From contig NZ_NWTM01000001.1 in the NCBI RefSeq assembly GCF_004137795.1, positions 1,291,229-1,355,228 on the forward strand: a stretch of 64,000 nt of DNA, given 5' to 3'. The notes beneath the pieces are model-generated. The model searched no databases. It had not been told where the DNA came from and saw nothing but the letters and a program-made list of their open reading frames with translations. Position numbers and translations under genes: made by a program. This DNA is from Pectobacterium zantedeschiae (GTDB taxonomy: Bacteria; Pseudomonadota; Gammaproteobacteria; Enterobacterales; Enterobacteriaceae). This document shows, piece by piece, positions 49,744-58,161 of the stretch (within the stretch, counting starts at the first letter, position 1; each line of letters begins with the position of its first letter).

Positions 49744-50811
49744 TTATGCTATTAACGCAAACTCGGTCGGATTCATTCCCAGTGATACCCCCGCCTCCAC
49801 GATTTTTTGCCACTCCTGATCGGACAGAGAAATACCGCTGGCGTTACGTTCTATCTGAGAAAGACGCTCTGGTTCACCAGCGATTAAAATAGGCTGTGCC
49901 GGATCGGGAGCCGTTGAAGAACGAACATAGTCCAGCATCGCATCATATTCTTTTTGCAGCCATGTCATGGAAACCATGCTGGCGGGATCGATGATAATCG
50001 TTGTCATATTATTCACTATCGCGCCCTGACGCGTGTTCTCAGGCTGGATAGTTCCGCCACCAGAGAGTAATCCTGCCAGCATTTCAGCGGCTAAAATCAA
50101 CCCGCCGCCTTTATGCTTAGCTATCGGTTTTAACGCGCCGTGTTTCTCTCCTTCCCACATCACTTTAGGATCATTAGTGGAAACGCCATTGCAATCCAAC
50201 ATCACGTCTTCATCAAACGTTTTGCCAGCCAAATACGCAACGCGAGTTTTCCCCAACGCCACGACGCTGGTAGCAAAATCCAGAACAAAGGCTGCATTAC
50301 GATCCGTCGGCGGGAACGCAATGCAGATGGGATTAGTCCCGAAGCGTGCCTCACTACCGCACCAGGGAGCGACTATCGGATCGAGATCGTTAACGTTCAC
50401 AAAGTGTATCGAAACGAGCCCGGCATCCGCGGCCATTTCCCCATAAGTGCCAATGCGCCCCAAATGGCAGGTAGACGACAGCGTCATTAAACATACTCCC
50501 GTCGTTTTCACGCGTTCAATGGCCGTCTGCATCGCTTCTTTTCCCGTGCGCTGACCAAAACCACGATCGCCCGTAAATTGCAGTACTGCTCCGCTATCGC
50601 GCAGTAAACGCGCCGGAGTATTCGGGTGCATAATGCCTTTCCCGATAAATTCCACATAATGCGGCAACATCCCCACGCCGTGACTGTCATGCCCTTTCAG
50701 GTTAGCGGTCACGAGATGTTCAGTGACGATGCGGGCTTCACTTTCTTCACATCCTGCTTTTTGCAATACGGCTTGCATCGCCGTCGCCAAACGACTGACT
50801 GAAATCTGCAT
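49744..50811 (-). CDS. Ldh2-family (malate/lactate/hydroxycarboxylate) dehydrogenase
   Basis: The 355-residue NAD(P)-dependent oxidoreductase has the family signatures GHDSHGVGMLPHYV, CHLGRIGTYGE, FGTNPICIAFP and LDFATSVVALGK. It is similar in layout to E. coli YbiC/HcxB, which reduces 2-oxo acids, but differs enough that the substrate is open. The start MQISVSRLATAM has GGA spaced 7 bases upstream; nine upstream in-frame codons are discounted. A plus-strand gene begins about 200 bp away. Confidence 0.87.
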   Translation of the reverse strand: MQISVSRLATAMQAVLQKAGCEESEARIVTEHLVTANLKGHDSHGVGMLPHYVEFIGKGIMHPNTPARLLRDSGAVLQFTGDRGFGQRTGKEAMQTAIERVKTTGVCLMTLSSTCHLGRIGTYGEMAADAGLVSIHFVNVNDLDPIVAPWCGSEARFGTNPICIAFPPTDRNAAFVLDFATSVVALGKTRVAYLAGKTFDEDVMLDCNGVSTNDPKVMWEGEKHGALKPIAKHKGGGLILAAEMLAGLLSGGGTIQPENTRQGAIVNNMTTIIIDPASMVSMTWLQKEYDAMLDYVRSSTAPDPAQPILIAGEPERLSQIERNASGISLSDQEWQKIVEAGVSLGMNPTEFALIA

Positions 50812-51016
50812 ATCTTTTTCCTTCATCCACTGAATCATTATTCACAATGATTCATCCTACTGCGGAACAGGTCTGAATGGCATAGTCAATAAAGAACAGT
50901 ATTTTTGAAAAAGAATAACAAATCTATCTGATATTCATTACAAGGCCGCAGCGCTATCATTTTTCACATCGAGGCAAACCGCCTAATTGACACAATAAAA
51001 CGTGAAGGAATAAATC

Positions 51017-51244
51017 ATGAAAACCATCAAAAATTTTATCGCAGTTATTGCTCTTTCTACTTTGTCTTTCGGCGCTTTTGCTGCGCAGGAAATCGCAACG
51101 GTCTCCGTGAGTGGTGCAAAAACGCTAGATGCTTTCGAAGCTCAGGTCGCTCAGAAAGCTAAAAAAGCGGGCGCATCGTCATATCGTATCGTTTCCGCTA
51201 CCGGTAATAATCAATTACACGGCACCGCGATCCTGTACAAATAA
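51017..51244 (+). CDS. DUF1471 (YhcN/BhsA-type) small periplasmic protein
   Basis: The 75-residue protein has a signal peptide ending AFA|AQ and a mature domain with VSGAKTLDAFEAQVAQKAKKAGASSYRIVS and a C-terminal GTAILYK. This is the DUF1471 pattern of BhsA/McbA/YhcN, small envelope proteins tied to stress and biofilm. Which paralogue it matches is not clear. A GTGAAGGA ribosome site precedes the ATG. Confidence 0.88.
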   Translation: MKTIKNFIAVIALSTLSFGAFAAQEIATVSVSGAKTLDAFEAQVAQKAKKAGASSYRIVSATGNNQLHGTAILYK

Positions 51245-51519
51245 ATCGCGTCAGACGTCAGGGAGCCCCAGGGCTCCTCTGTCGTATTACCTTCGACAAT
51301 GTTCCCGCCTTTGTTCCGCCTGACGTTTCTGTCCCTCATCCTATTGTGATGGAAATATAGACAAATTAAGTGCAATACCAATCAGTGCGATTGCTTTAAC
51401 CATCTGGTGAAGGATCCCCCTCAGCAGTACCATCCCGACGTTGTAAGACGTACACAGAGACGGCTGACATATATAGGGTTGCCTGTTTATCAGGCATAAA
51501 TAATATGGATTTTATTTAA

Positions 51520-52002
51520 ATGAAAAAGACATCGCGTTTTCTTCTGGCGCTCGCTGGATTATTGGTTTCCGTTACTGTCTATTCAGCGACGCCTTCCTCA
51601 CCTCACGCTGAGGAAACCCGCATACCGGCTATCAAGCTGATCAATACGCCAGACAACCACTCGTCCTTCGTCACAGGCAGTGTTCCCGCTCTGGAAAAAA
51701 TCACGGCACAGAAGTTCTGGCTCAGTAACTCCACTGAAGCGTGGGAGATGAACGTTCACCCCGCACCGCGCAAGCAATATGTCATCACGCTGAAGGGTAC
51801 GCTAAAATTCCGAGTGAGTGATGGTTCCACCTTCCTACTTTCACCGGGAACGGTCTTGATCGCCGATGATACGCAGGGTGAGGGACATAGCTGGGAGATG
51901 GTTGAAGGCAGTGAGTGGGTCAGAATTTATATTCCAATTGTGGAAGATAATGATTATTTCACCCCCAGTTCATCGGTTACTACGGTAGCCAAAACACATT
52001 AA
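51520..52002 (+). CDS. Secreted cupin-domain protein
   Basis: The 160-residue protein has a signal peptide (cleaved near VYS|AT) and a single cupin barrel: WEMNVHPAPRKQYVITLKGTLKFRV as the first motif and GTVLIADDTQGEGHSW as the second, with potential metal-binding His residues. Function unknown; it stands alone. The 275 bp upstream show no gene. Confidence 0.8.
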   Translation: MKKTSRFLLALAGLLVSVTVYSATPSSPHAEETRIPAIKLINTPDNHSSFVTGSVPALEKITAQKFWLSNSTEAWEMNVHPAPRKQYVITLKGTLKFRVSDGSTFLLSPGTVLIADDTQGEGHSWEMVEGSEWVRIYIPIVEDNDYFTPSSSVTTVAKTH

Positions 52003-52016
52003 TTTTTTCACAAAAC

Positions 52017-52042
52017 ATTGGCGACAGGGACCTGTCGCCAAT
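52017..52042. terminator. Hairpin between convergent cupin and small-protein genes
   Basis: ATTGGCGACAGG and CCTGTCGCCAAT form a perfect 12-bp stem with a 2-base loop. Confidence 0.75.
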
Positions 52043-52045
52043 ATA

Positions 52046-52192
52046 TTACGCCTTATTGGCACCAAACGGATCTTCGACATCATCCTTGCTATCATCACGT
52101 TTGCGCGGTATTTCACCCTGATCCTTCGGTGCATCTTTTGCTGGATGGTCATCTTCACCCTTATGTTGGGTGCCCGTATTTTTATCAGTCAT
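52046..52192 (-). CDS. Small hydrophilic protein, 48 residues
   Basis: On the minus strand an ATG behind GGGAGGAAGCG opens a 48-codon frame, MTDKNTGTQHKGEDDHPAK..., ending DDVEDPFGANKA. The product is very rich in Asp, Lys and Glu, with no hydrophobic segment. It is followed by a perfect hairpin. The strong ribosome site and terminator support a real gene; its function is unknown. Confidence 0.75.
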   Translation of the reverse strand: MTDKNTGTQHKGEDDHPAKDAPKDQGEIPRKRDDSKDDVEDPFGANKA

Positions 52193-52429
52193 CGCTTCCT
52201 CCCGTTACTTCGTGTTCTATTAATTTAGTCGATAACCTTTAGAGCAAGGGATAAATCAGTAAAAAAATTACCATGTGATGAGTAACATCGAATAAAAAAT
52301 CTTGATGTTCAAACAGCATCAATATGGTCGTCATCACGATCTCTCCACTGATAATGAAGAATTATTAATAATCATCCCCCTATCAAGAATGATAGGCTTC
52401 TCTTATACAATTCCTTCATGGATATATCA

Positions 52430-52759
52430 ATGAAACGAAAACTCTCTTTTATTCTCTTATCTACAGTATTCTTTTCTACTGTTCAGGCAGCATCGCCTCA
52501 TCAATACCGTAACGATGGTGATAGTCGGAGAGCGGAAAAAATAAAGACAGAAGATCGACAAGAAGAAGAAGAAGAAGAAGAAGAAGAAGAAAATAGTTTT
52601 GTTTGTGACGGTAGGCAATATTGCTCTCAGATGAGCTCTAGAGAAGAGGCATATTTTTTCATTCAAAACTGCCCTAATACCAAAATGGATGGCGACCATG
52701 ATGGGATTCCTTGCGAAAACGATTCCCGCTTTCCTCCACTTAGATCCAAGCGATATTAA
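52430..52759 (+). CDS. Secreted excalibur calcium-binding-domain protein with poly-Glu tract
   Basis: The 109-residue product has a signal peptide (cleaved near VQA|AS), a charged linker containing ten consecutive Glu encoded by a pure GAA repeat (52562-52591), and a C-terminal excalibur domain: FVCDGRQYCSQM, NCPNTKMDGDHDGIPCEND. The domain's DxDxDGxxCE loop is thought to bind calcium and is stabilised by the cysteines. The start is either 52418 or 52430; 52430 gives a tighter signal peptide. Confidence 0.82.
   Translation: MKRKLSFILLSTVFFSTVQAASPHQYRNDGDSRRAEKIKTEDRQEEEEEEEEEENSFVCDGRQYCSQMSSREEAYFFIQNCPNTKMDGDHDGIPCENDSRFPPLRSKRY
52562..52591 (+). repeat. GAA trinucleotide microsatellite (10 units)
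   Basis: Ten perfect GAA units encode ten Glu residues within the excalibur-domain gene. Slippage would change linker length without breaking the frame. Confidence 0.95.
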
Positions 52760-52871
52760 CTAGCTCATAGGCACTAGCGCATCATGGCGTTAAGAAATCA
52801 TGAATAATTGAGATGATAATCCAGTGATTCTGGTGACATCCGAGTATAGAAAATCCGTATGATGCATAAAC

Positions 52872-52902
52872 AAAAACCCCCAGCTTTACGCTAGGGGTTT
52901 TG
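52872..52902. terminator. Bidirectional terminator between the excalibur gene and csp
   Basis: AAAACCCC-CAGC and GCTA-GGGGTTTT form a strong stem around TTTACG, flanked by A and T runs, between two convergent genes. Confidence 0.85.
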
Positions 52903-52991
52903 TGTGTTCTCTTAACTGCTCCGGTTTACACCATCATCGCTATCGCAAGAGAAACATTAATTCAATTTGGCTTTATTACAGCGCAACTTGA

Positions 52992-53204
52992 TTACAGTGC
53001 AACAACGTTGCCAGCTGATGGGCCTTTCTGACCATTTTCAATGGTGAACTCAACCTTTTGGCCTTCGTCCAGAGTTTTGAAATCGTTGCTCTGGATAGCA
53101 GAGAAATGTACGAATACATCTTTGCTACCGTTGTCAGGAGTAATGAAACCAAAACCTTTACCAGCGTCAAACCATTTTACTAAACCAGTCATTTTATTAG
53201 ACAT
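52992..53204 (-). CDS. CspA-family cold-shock protein
   Basis: The 70-residue protein has the RNA-binding motifs [12 protein letters not shown] (RNP1) and DVFVHFSAI (RNP2), as in CspA/CspC/CspE. The start MSNKMTG was chosen because TAAGG precedes it; the upstream in-frame extension is non-conserved. The long non-coding stretch upstream (to about 53400) may be a structured 5' untranslated region, as in other csp genes. Which csp paralogue it is cannot be decided. Confidence 0.93.
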   Translation of the reverse strand: MSNKMTGLVKWFDAGKGFGFITPDNGSKDVFVHFSAIQSNDFKTLDEGQKVEFTIENGQKGPSAGNVVAL

Positions 53205-54170
53205 AGAAATTACCTTAATTTTATAGCGCCTTCCGGCAAATAGGGCCTGTGCACAGAATTTAATCAGCAACAATAAGGAGGCTCAAAAGAAGGGATATCT
53301 ATGGATAACACTTTGAAATGAGAACTGCTTTACTAAACTGCTTTTTAGGTCTGCGAATCAAACCGACGAGCTATTAACGCATGTATAACAATCTTTAGCA
53401 AGCATTTATTCTTAAAAACCTTTTAATAGCCGGATAGAGAAGAAATAGACGCGATTCATCTCTTCAAGAGGAAATCTCTATCGGTACATTCGATAGCGAT
53501 CAGACTATCGTGCATTGTAGATTGACAAGAGCTGCAAGCTATCACATCCAAGAGCCGTCTGCCTGAACCTCACGCGTCAAAATTTGTCGTAAAAATACGT
53601 TAGCTGATGACAAGCCAAGTGACCATGGTGATGAATGGTAAACAATTAATCTGGGAATCAACAATTTTACTCCAGTAGATAAATGAACACATGCTGACAA
53701 GGGAAAAAGTCATCTCTCTTTAGCCATAACCAAAATTGATTTATTTTTCTTAAAATATAGACACCTAGAAAAACGAGTTAAAAGTAAAGTTTTGCTATTC
53801 GATTATTTTATTGAATAGCAACGTACTTCTTTGGCAGCCCGTAACTGCAAGCATGACAATAATTAATCAGCCATACTTTCATCAAGTCTTTTAATTAATC
53901 ACTTAAACACAATAGCTTTGGCGCAAGTTCATAGCTTGTTCTAGATTTAAAATGTCACGAACCATGCTCTCTTGTGAAAATTAAAAAATTGATGTTAGCT
54001 CTTGCATTGAAACTTCGATATACATAGATATCAATTATCAATATAGGTATCTCTGGGATGTGGAGTGTGCCATCTGTGGAGAAAAATATAGATAAAAAAC
54101 ACCGGATGCAATTCATTTAATCCCAATAAAAATCCAAAAAATTGAAATATAAAAATTTAAATCAATTCTT
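53205..54170. other. About 1 kb AT-rich region without genes
   Basis: I find no credible coding frame or tRNA between the cold-shock gene and the first repeat copy. The csp-proximal part is probably its 5' untranslated region. A 9-bp inverted repeat TTGCTATTC / GAATAGCAA lies at 53792-53821 in AT-rich sequence. The prophage boundary may lie in this region, but I could not identify an attachment core. Confidence 0.45.
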
Positions 54171-54479
54171 CGGCTAAAAAACCATCAAAAACACCGCCCT
54201 TTGCTATCCTCTGAAATCAAACGCATGCTATATTTTTCGGACATCATCGGGAAAATTTGGGCGTAAAAATGGAAACGGTCAACTATAACGGAACGATAAT
54301 CTGCGTACAGGGAGACAGCGACATGCGAACTGGTTACCCCAGCGATGATCGAAGATTCCGGGTGTTATGCCGCGGTACGCATCGACGAAACTGACACGCC
54401 AGCGACTCATGATGCCCAGTTCCAACCTTAGAAGACACGCTCGACATCATCGCACAAAAGTTATCGCTGTTTGTCTGAT
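54171..54479 (+). repeat. Left copy of a ~310-bp direct repeat
   Basis: This segment aligns with 55290-55611: both begin GGCTAAAAAA, share TATCCT-TGAAATCAAAC-CATGCTAT and then an ATGGAAAC frame. The two copies flank the glycosyltransferase gene. This copy is the more diverged. Confidence 0.8.
54269..54479 (+). pseudogene. Decayed copy of the 73-residue prophage protein gene
   Basis: Starts METVNYNGTIICVQGDSDM, matching the intact gene at 55390 (METINYNGTTICVLDDSDM). Deletions after about codon 22 shift the frame. The 3' part still aligns in nucleotides (GACACGCTCGACATCATCGC versus GACGCTCTCGACATCATAGC), ending with a TGA at 54477. Confidence 0.82.
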
Positions 54480-54535
54480 TGCTTAGTGTACTCACAAGTT
54501 AAGATCTACGTTATTATTGAGAGTGGAGTTTTAGT

Positions 54536-55186
54536 ATGTCAAATGATGGTGAATTATTTGTAGGAATAATAAATCTAGAACATCGAGATGACAGGAGAAG
54601 AGAATCACTTGATGAACTACAAAAAGCATCTATTAATACAAACGACGATGTATTTTTCAAAGCGACGTACATTGAGCGTTTTGGTGCTTTGGGGGCAAGT
54701 ATTAGTCATGCTAACATTTTAGCGAAATATTTATCAACAACGTCGGCACCCTACGCGCTAATTTTAGAGGACGATTTTGAAATAGTTGATAAAGTAAACT
54801 TCCTATCAAACATTAATATTATTATAGAAAATAGTAATTCATGGGATGTATTTTTATTATCTCATAACACAGCCATTGCAATCGAAGCGACAACAATTAA
54901 TGATTGCTACAGAGTAGTGAATTCACAAACCGCATCTGGATATATTGTAAAAAGAGACTTCGCCCCACAATTAATACAAATATTTTTTGAATCAGTTGTA
55001 AATTTAGAAAAATTCAAAAATTATCAAATCGAGACAAGACAACAGCTTGCACATTTTTATTGCTTAGATATTTTATGGAAAAACCTGCAAACGAGTCACA
55101 GATTTTTAGCCCAAATACCCGCGCTAATCAAACAGAGGAAAAGTTTTTCAGATATTGAGAAGACAGTTGTTGATTACGGCGTTTAA
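54536..55186 (+). CDS. Glycosyltransferase family 25 protein
   Basis: The 216-residue protein fits GT25 (LPS beta-galactosyltransferase type): N-terminal GIINLEHRDDRRRESL, central LGASISHANILAKY, and the acidic LILEDDFEI motif where metal and nucleotide sugar bind. It is AT-rich relative to the backbone, has a good GGAG ribosome site, and lies within a prophage between two copies of a 310-bp repeat. It is probably cargo that alters a surface polysaccharide, possibly to exclude other phages. Donor and acceptor sugars are unknown. Confidence 0.8.
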   Translation: MSNDGELFVGIINLEHRDDRRRESLDELQKASINTNDDVFFKATYIERFGALGASISHANILAKYLSTTSAPYALILEDDFEIVDKVNFLSNINIIIENSNSWDVFLLSHNTAIAIEATTINDCYRVVNSQTASGYIVKRDFAPQLIQIFFESVVNLEKFKNYQIETRQQLAHFYCLDILWKNLQTSHRFLAQIPALIKQRKSFSDIEKTVVDYGV

Positions 55187-55289
55187 CCACTATCGTATTG
55201 ATAAATAGTTAAAAAAAGACTGAATACGATTCCTTTACTCGTCAAAAAACAATTAATCTATTGAAAAATAACAATTTTAACCATAGGTT

Positions 55290-55611
55290 AGGCTAAAAAA
55301 ACATCGAAAAAACCGTCCTTTACTATCCTTTGAAATCAAACACATGCTATCTTTTTAGAACATGGATGGGAAAATTTCGGGTGTAAACAATGGAAACTAT
55401 TAACTATAACGGAACAACAATCTGCGTACTTGATGACAGCGACATGCTGACTGATTGCCCAATCGGAGCCTATGCGGTTATCGAGGATTCGGGTCACTAT
55501 GTCGCTGTACGCGTCGGCGAAACTGACGCGCCAGCGATTCATATCGATCCGGTTCCGACGCTTGAAGACGCTCTCGACATCATAGCCGGGCGTCTGTCAT
55601 TTTTTGCGTAA
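55290..55611 (+). repeat. Right copy of the ~310-bp direct repeat
   Basis: Contains the intact 73-residue gene and about 100 bp of its upstream region, paired with the degenerate copy at 54171-54479. Confidence 0.8.
55390..55611 (+). CDS. Small prophage-associated protein, 73 residues
   Basis: METINYNGTTICVLDDSDMLTDCP... ends LEDALDIIAGRLSFFA. It is not a family that I recognise. The protein is acidic and soluble with no signal peptide. Its stop codon directly abuts the stop of the convergent tail-fibre gene. A decayed second copy 1.1 kb upstream with the same promoter region shows that the unit was duplicated, which supports a real gene. Confidence 0.7.
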   Translation: METINYNGTTICVLDDSDMLTDCPIGAYAVIEDSGHYVAVRVGETDAPAIHIDPVPTLEDALDIIAGRLSFFA

Positions 55612-57075
55612 TCAGGCAGGTTTAATGATCGACTCGTAGGGTGTTTCTTCGCGATCTGGCATTTGCACGCGGACGCTCAGGAATGTGTCGGTCGGGATAT
55701 CAATCAGATCTCCTTCTACGTAACTATCAATCTCGTTACGTGCAAAATTCATCGCGCTGGGATGCGTGCGGTGATACGTGCGGATAATAATAGAACCATC
55801 TTGTTCAACGTCATAATCAATCCAAAGACGCTCAAGACCGTTCCGGCAGCGTGGCCCAGCAATACCCCCATCCATCCCACCCCAAGCAAGATCAGCATTC
55901 AGGCCAAGACAACCAGAGATACGGTATTGACCAGTACCACTGCGTTCCGTGACAATCCCCTCAGACTCCGTATTCAATTCAGACGAACCATCAGAAAACA
56001 GCTTAACAACCGGAGATGCTGTTTTCAGAAATCCATTTGAATCGGTCATCGTATTGCCGGTGTGTTTGAGGTGTACAGCTGGCAAAAAGTTTCCGTTGAC
56101 GGTCTTCTCCAAGACAAACTCATTGAAGTTACCTTGTGTCATATTGCCATCCACTAAACCCCAGCCCCATTGTGTTGAGTCGGTATCTGGTTTACCTCCT
56201 CTATGTCTAACGCTTAAATACGCCTTCCATATTCCACCAACAGTACAAGACCCTGCGGCTTGCTCGCTTTGTAAAGCGGCGGCGTAGTCACCACCAGTTG
56301 GGTAGTCTGTGGCTAGCGCATTTTTAACAAATCCATTGAGCGAAATTAGATTCCTACTGTTCCAATCAACAGACCAAGAAGTTTCCCAATTGCCCCTCTG
56401 AACGCTTATTGATGCCGTTTTTGCCCCACCTGTTGTAAAGTTGACGGCTACCAGCGAGGCATAAAATTCAGGGTGAAAAATAGGACTCCAATAAAGCACC
56501 GTATCGGCAAAACCTGGCGGTTTGTTAATTGCCGTTGAGTCAGCCCAATATAAGCCCGATGGCGTATTGACAGTAAAATAATCAAATAAGTTGGTATTTG
56601 GAGGTATTGCAACAGCCTTTCCGCCCCAGCCAAATTGACCAGCGCCCATTTTCGTGTTGAGCAACCGATCCCACTCAGACTGGCTTCGAATAGTTACAGA
56701 CTGACCATCCGGCGTTGTGAGCGTAATGTTTCCGCTACCCGTCAATATCGATTGCCAACCCTGTAATTGCTGTTGGTAATAGGCAAGCGTTGAGGCGAAC
56801 TCATGTGCGAATTGCTCAATAGAAACGGTTGGTGATGTGGGTACAGCGTATAGTTTATCGCCGCCAGTTATACCGGAAAATGCAGATACCAGAGTTAATT
56901 GGGTGTCAGATTGCACGGACTCAATTTCATAAATCTGAACAGTGCCAGCACCGGGTAATAATAACATCCGGCCAGTTGAGACACCATTTAATGGGTTGGA
57001 GAACTGAGTTCCGTTACCCGTAATGATTTTGCTACCGTTAGTTGCAGTAACAGAGCCTGTTTTATACCAAGACAT
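55612..57075 (-). CDS. Prophage tail-fibre protein
   Basis: The 487-residue protein opens with MSWYKTGSVTATNGSKIITGNGTQF, a domain common at the N-terminus of tail fibres. Then come a helical section (about 90-125, ASTLAYYQQQLQGW) and a Gly/Asn-rich beta-structured C-terminal part (NGFLKTASPVVKLFSDGSSE). It lies downstream of gene J and an unknown tail gene. It is a probable receptor-binding protein determining host range. A terminator precedes it on the minus strand. Confidence 0.82.
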   Translation of the reverse strand: MSWYKTGSVTATNGSKIITGNGTQFSNPLNGVSTGRMLLLPGAGTVQIYEIESVQSDTQLTLVSAFSGITGGDKLYAVPTSPTVSIEQFAHEFASTLAYYQQQLQGWQSILTGSGNITLTTPDGQSVTIRSQSEWDRLLNTKMGAGQFGWGGKAVAIPPNTNLFDYFTVNTPSGLYWADSTAINKPPGFADTVLYWSPIFHPEFYASLVAVNFTTGGAKTASISVQRGNWETSWSVDWNSRNLISLNGFVKNALATDYPTGGDYAAALQSEQAAGSCTVGGIWKAYLSVRHRGGKPDTDSTQWGWGLVDGNMTQGNFNEFVLEKTVNGNFLPAVHLKHTGNTMTDSNGFLKTASPVVKLFSDGSSELNTESEGIVTERSGTGQYRISGCLGLNADLAWGGMDGGIAGPRCRNGLERLWIDYDVEQDGSIIIRTYHRTHPSAMNFARNEIDSYVEGDLIDIPTDTFLSVRVQMPDREETPYESIIKPA

Positions 57076-57090
57076 ATTTTCTCCAGACGT

Positions 57091-57115
57091 AAAAAAAAAC
57101 CGCCGAAGCGGTTTT
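57091..57115 (-). terminator. Terminator between two tail genes
   Basis: On the minus strand ACCGC-TTCG-GCGGT is followed by eight or nine T. It lies between the 339-residue gene and the tail-fibre gene, so the fibre needs read-through or its own promoter. Confidence 0.9.
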
Positions 57116-57141
57116 ATGCTATTAGGAACTAATGCGAGACT

Positions 57142-58161
57142 TTAATTACCGTAATTCTTTCCGTCCAACACCATCAGGTGCGAGGATACGAACTCTATAT
57201 CTCTCACTCCAACTCTAGTGACCCTGCTGACCAGCAGGTCGCCCCGTACAAGATGTGCTTGGTTACCAATTTTCATGAGTGCGGTGGTCCGTATCTGCAT
57301 ATTTTGCAGCGTTGTATCCACTTTGTACCCATAATCCCTGATCTGGACGAGATTTTTTGCGTACGGTAAGGGTTGCGCGTTCCGTGTTGGGGTGAACCCT
57401 GTATTGGGGTAAATTATAGGAACGTTCTCTGATGAAAACGTTATATCCCCCATCTCGTTATATACTGCAATACCCACTGTTGGAACGGTAAGAGTAGCAC
57501 CAACTGAGAACACATAAATATCGACTTCAACATCAGCACCAACCCTGCTGATTTTGTAATTTGATGCGTCATACTGTATAGCAGAATCAGCGGAACTCCA
57601 GTCGCCAAACACTATGCATCGTCGCCTATCCCCAACAGATTCAGGGACTATCCATCCTGCCCCATTTATTACCACTGTCTCCTTGTGTACCATGGCGCAG
57701 ATTTCTGACGTGCTATTGAATTGCGTCCAATCAACACCGTCTGTTATTAATAATCCAAAATCTGAACGCTCTTGAGTATCAGGAGTGAGAATTTCATAAA
57801 CATCAATGACGCCCGAATTAGGGATTTCTTGCGTGTTCGTCCATGACAGAGAGTTAACCTCAACTCGCACAATATCACCGCTGACCGCCACCTTTGCTAC
57901 ATTGTTAACTCTATATCCGTTCAGTGTACCGCTACCACTCAGAAACCACCAATTACCGGCTGTAACAATGACAGGCAGGAGAATCGAGCCTGGTGTTTTA
58001 TTCGTTATCTGATAATCCCATGCAAAGTAAGATATTTGTTGGTTCGTAGGTACTGGAAGAGTGATGGTTTGCAAATACCTAACCGACACGCACCCACTAA
58101 TAAGAACTTGTTTGTTGTTGAGCATGTCTGGCGTCACCATTATGTCAATTATTTCAGACAT
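57142..58161 (-). CDS. Unknown prophage tail-region protein, 339 residues
   Basis: The protein is rich in beta-strand-forming residues, with no signal peptide or membrane segment. It begins MSEIIDIMVTPDMLNNKQVL and contains INGAGWIVPESVGDRRR. It overlaps the J gene by 8 bp and is followed by a strong terminator. Its place after J suggests a tail-tip accessory or short-fibre protein of lambdoid phages. I do not recognise a named family with certainty. Confidence 0.7.
   Translation of the reverse strand: MSEIIDIMVTPDMLNNKQVLISGCVSVRYLQTITLPVPTNQQISYFAWDYQITNKTPGSILLPVIVTAGNWWFLSGSGTLNGYRVNNVAKVAVSGDIVRVEVNSLSWTNTQEIPNSGVIDVYEILTPDTQERSDFGLLITDGVDWTQFNSTSEICAMVHKETVVINGAGWIVPESVGDRRRCIVFGDWSSADSAIQYDASNYKISRVGADVEVDIYVFSVGATLTVPTVGIAVYNEMGDITFSSENVPIIYPNTGFTPTRNAQPLPYAKNLVQIRDYGYKVDTTLQNMQIRTTALMKIGNQAHLVRGDLLVSRVTRVGVRDIEFVSSHLMVLDGKNYGN

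Noticed and set aside
53792..53821. Prophage attachment site at the 9-bp inverted repeat
   Set aside because: No matching copy was found at another boundary and no integrase or tRNA is near; it may be only a hairpin.
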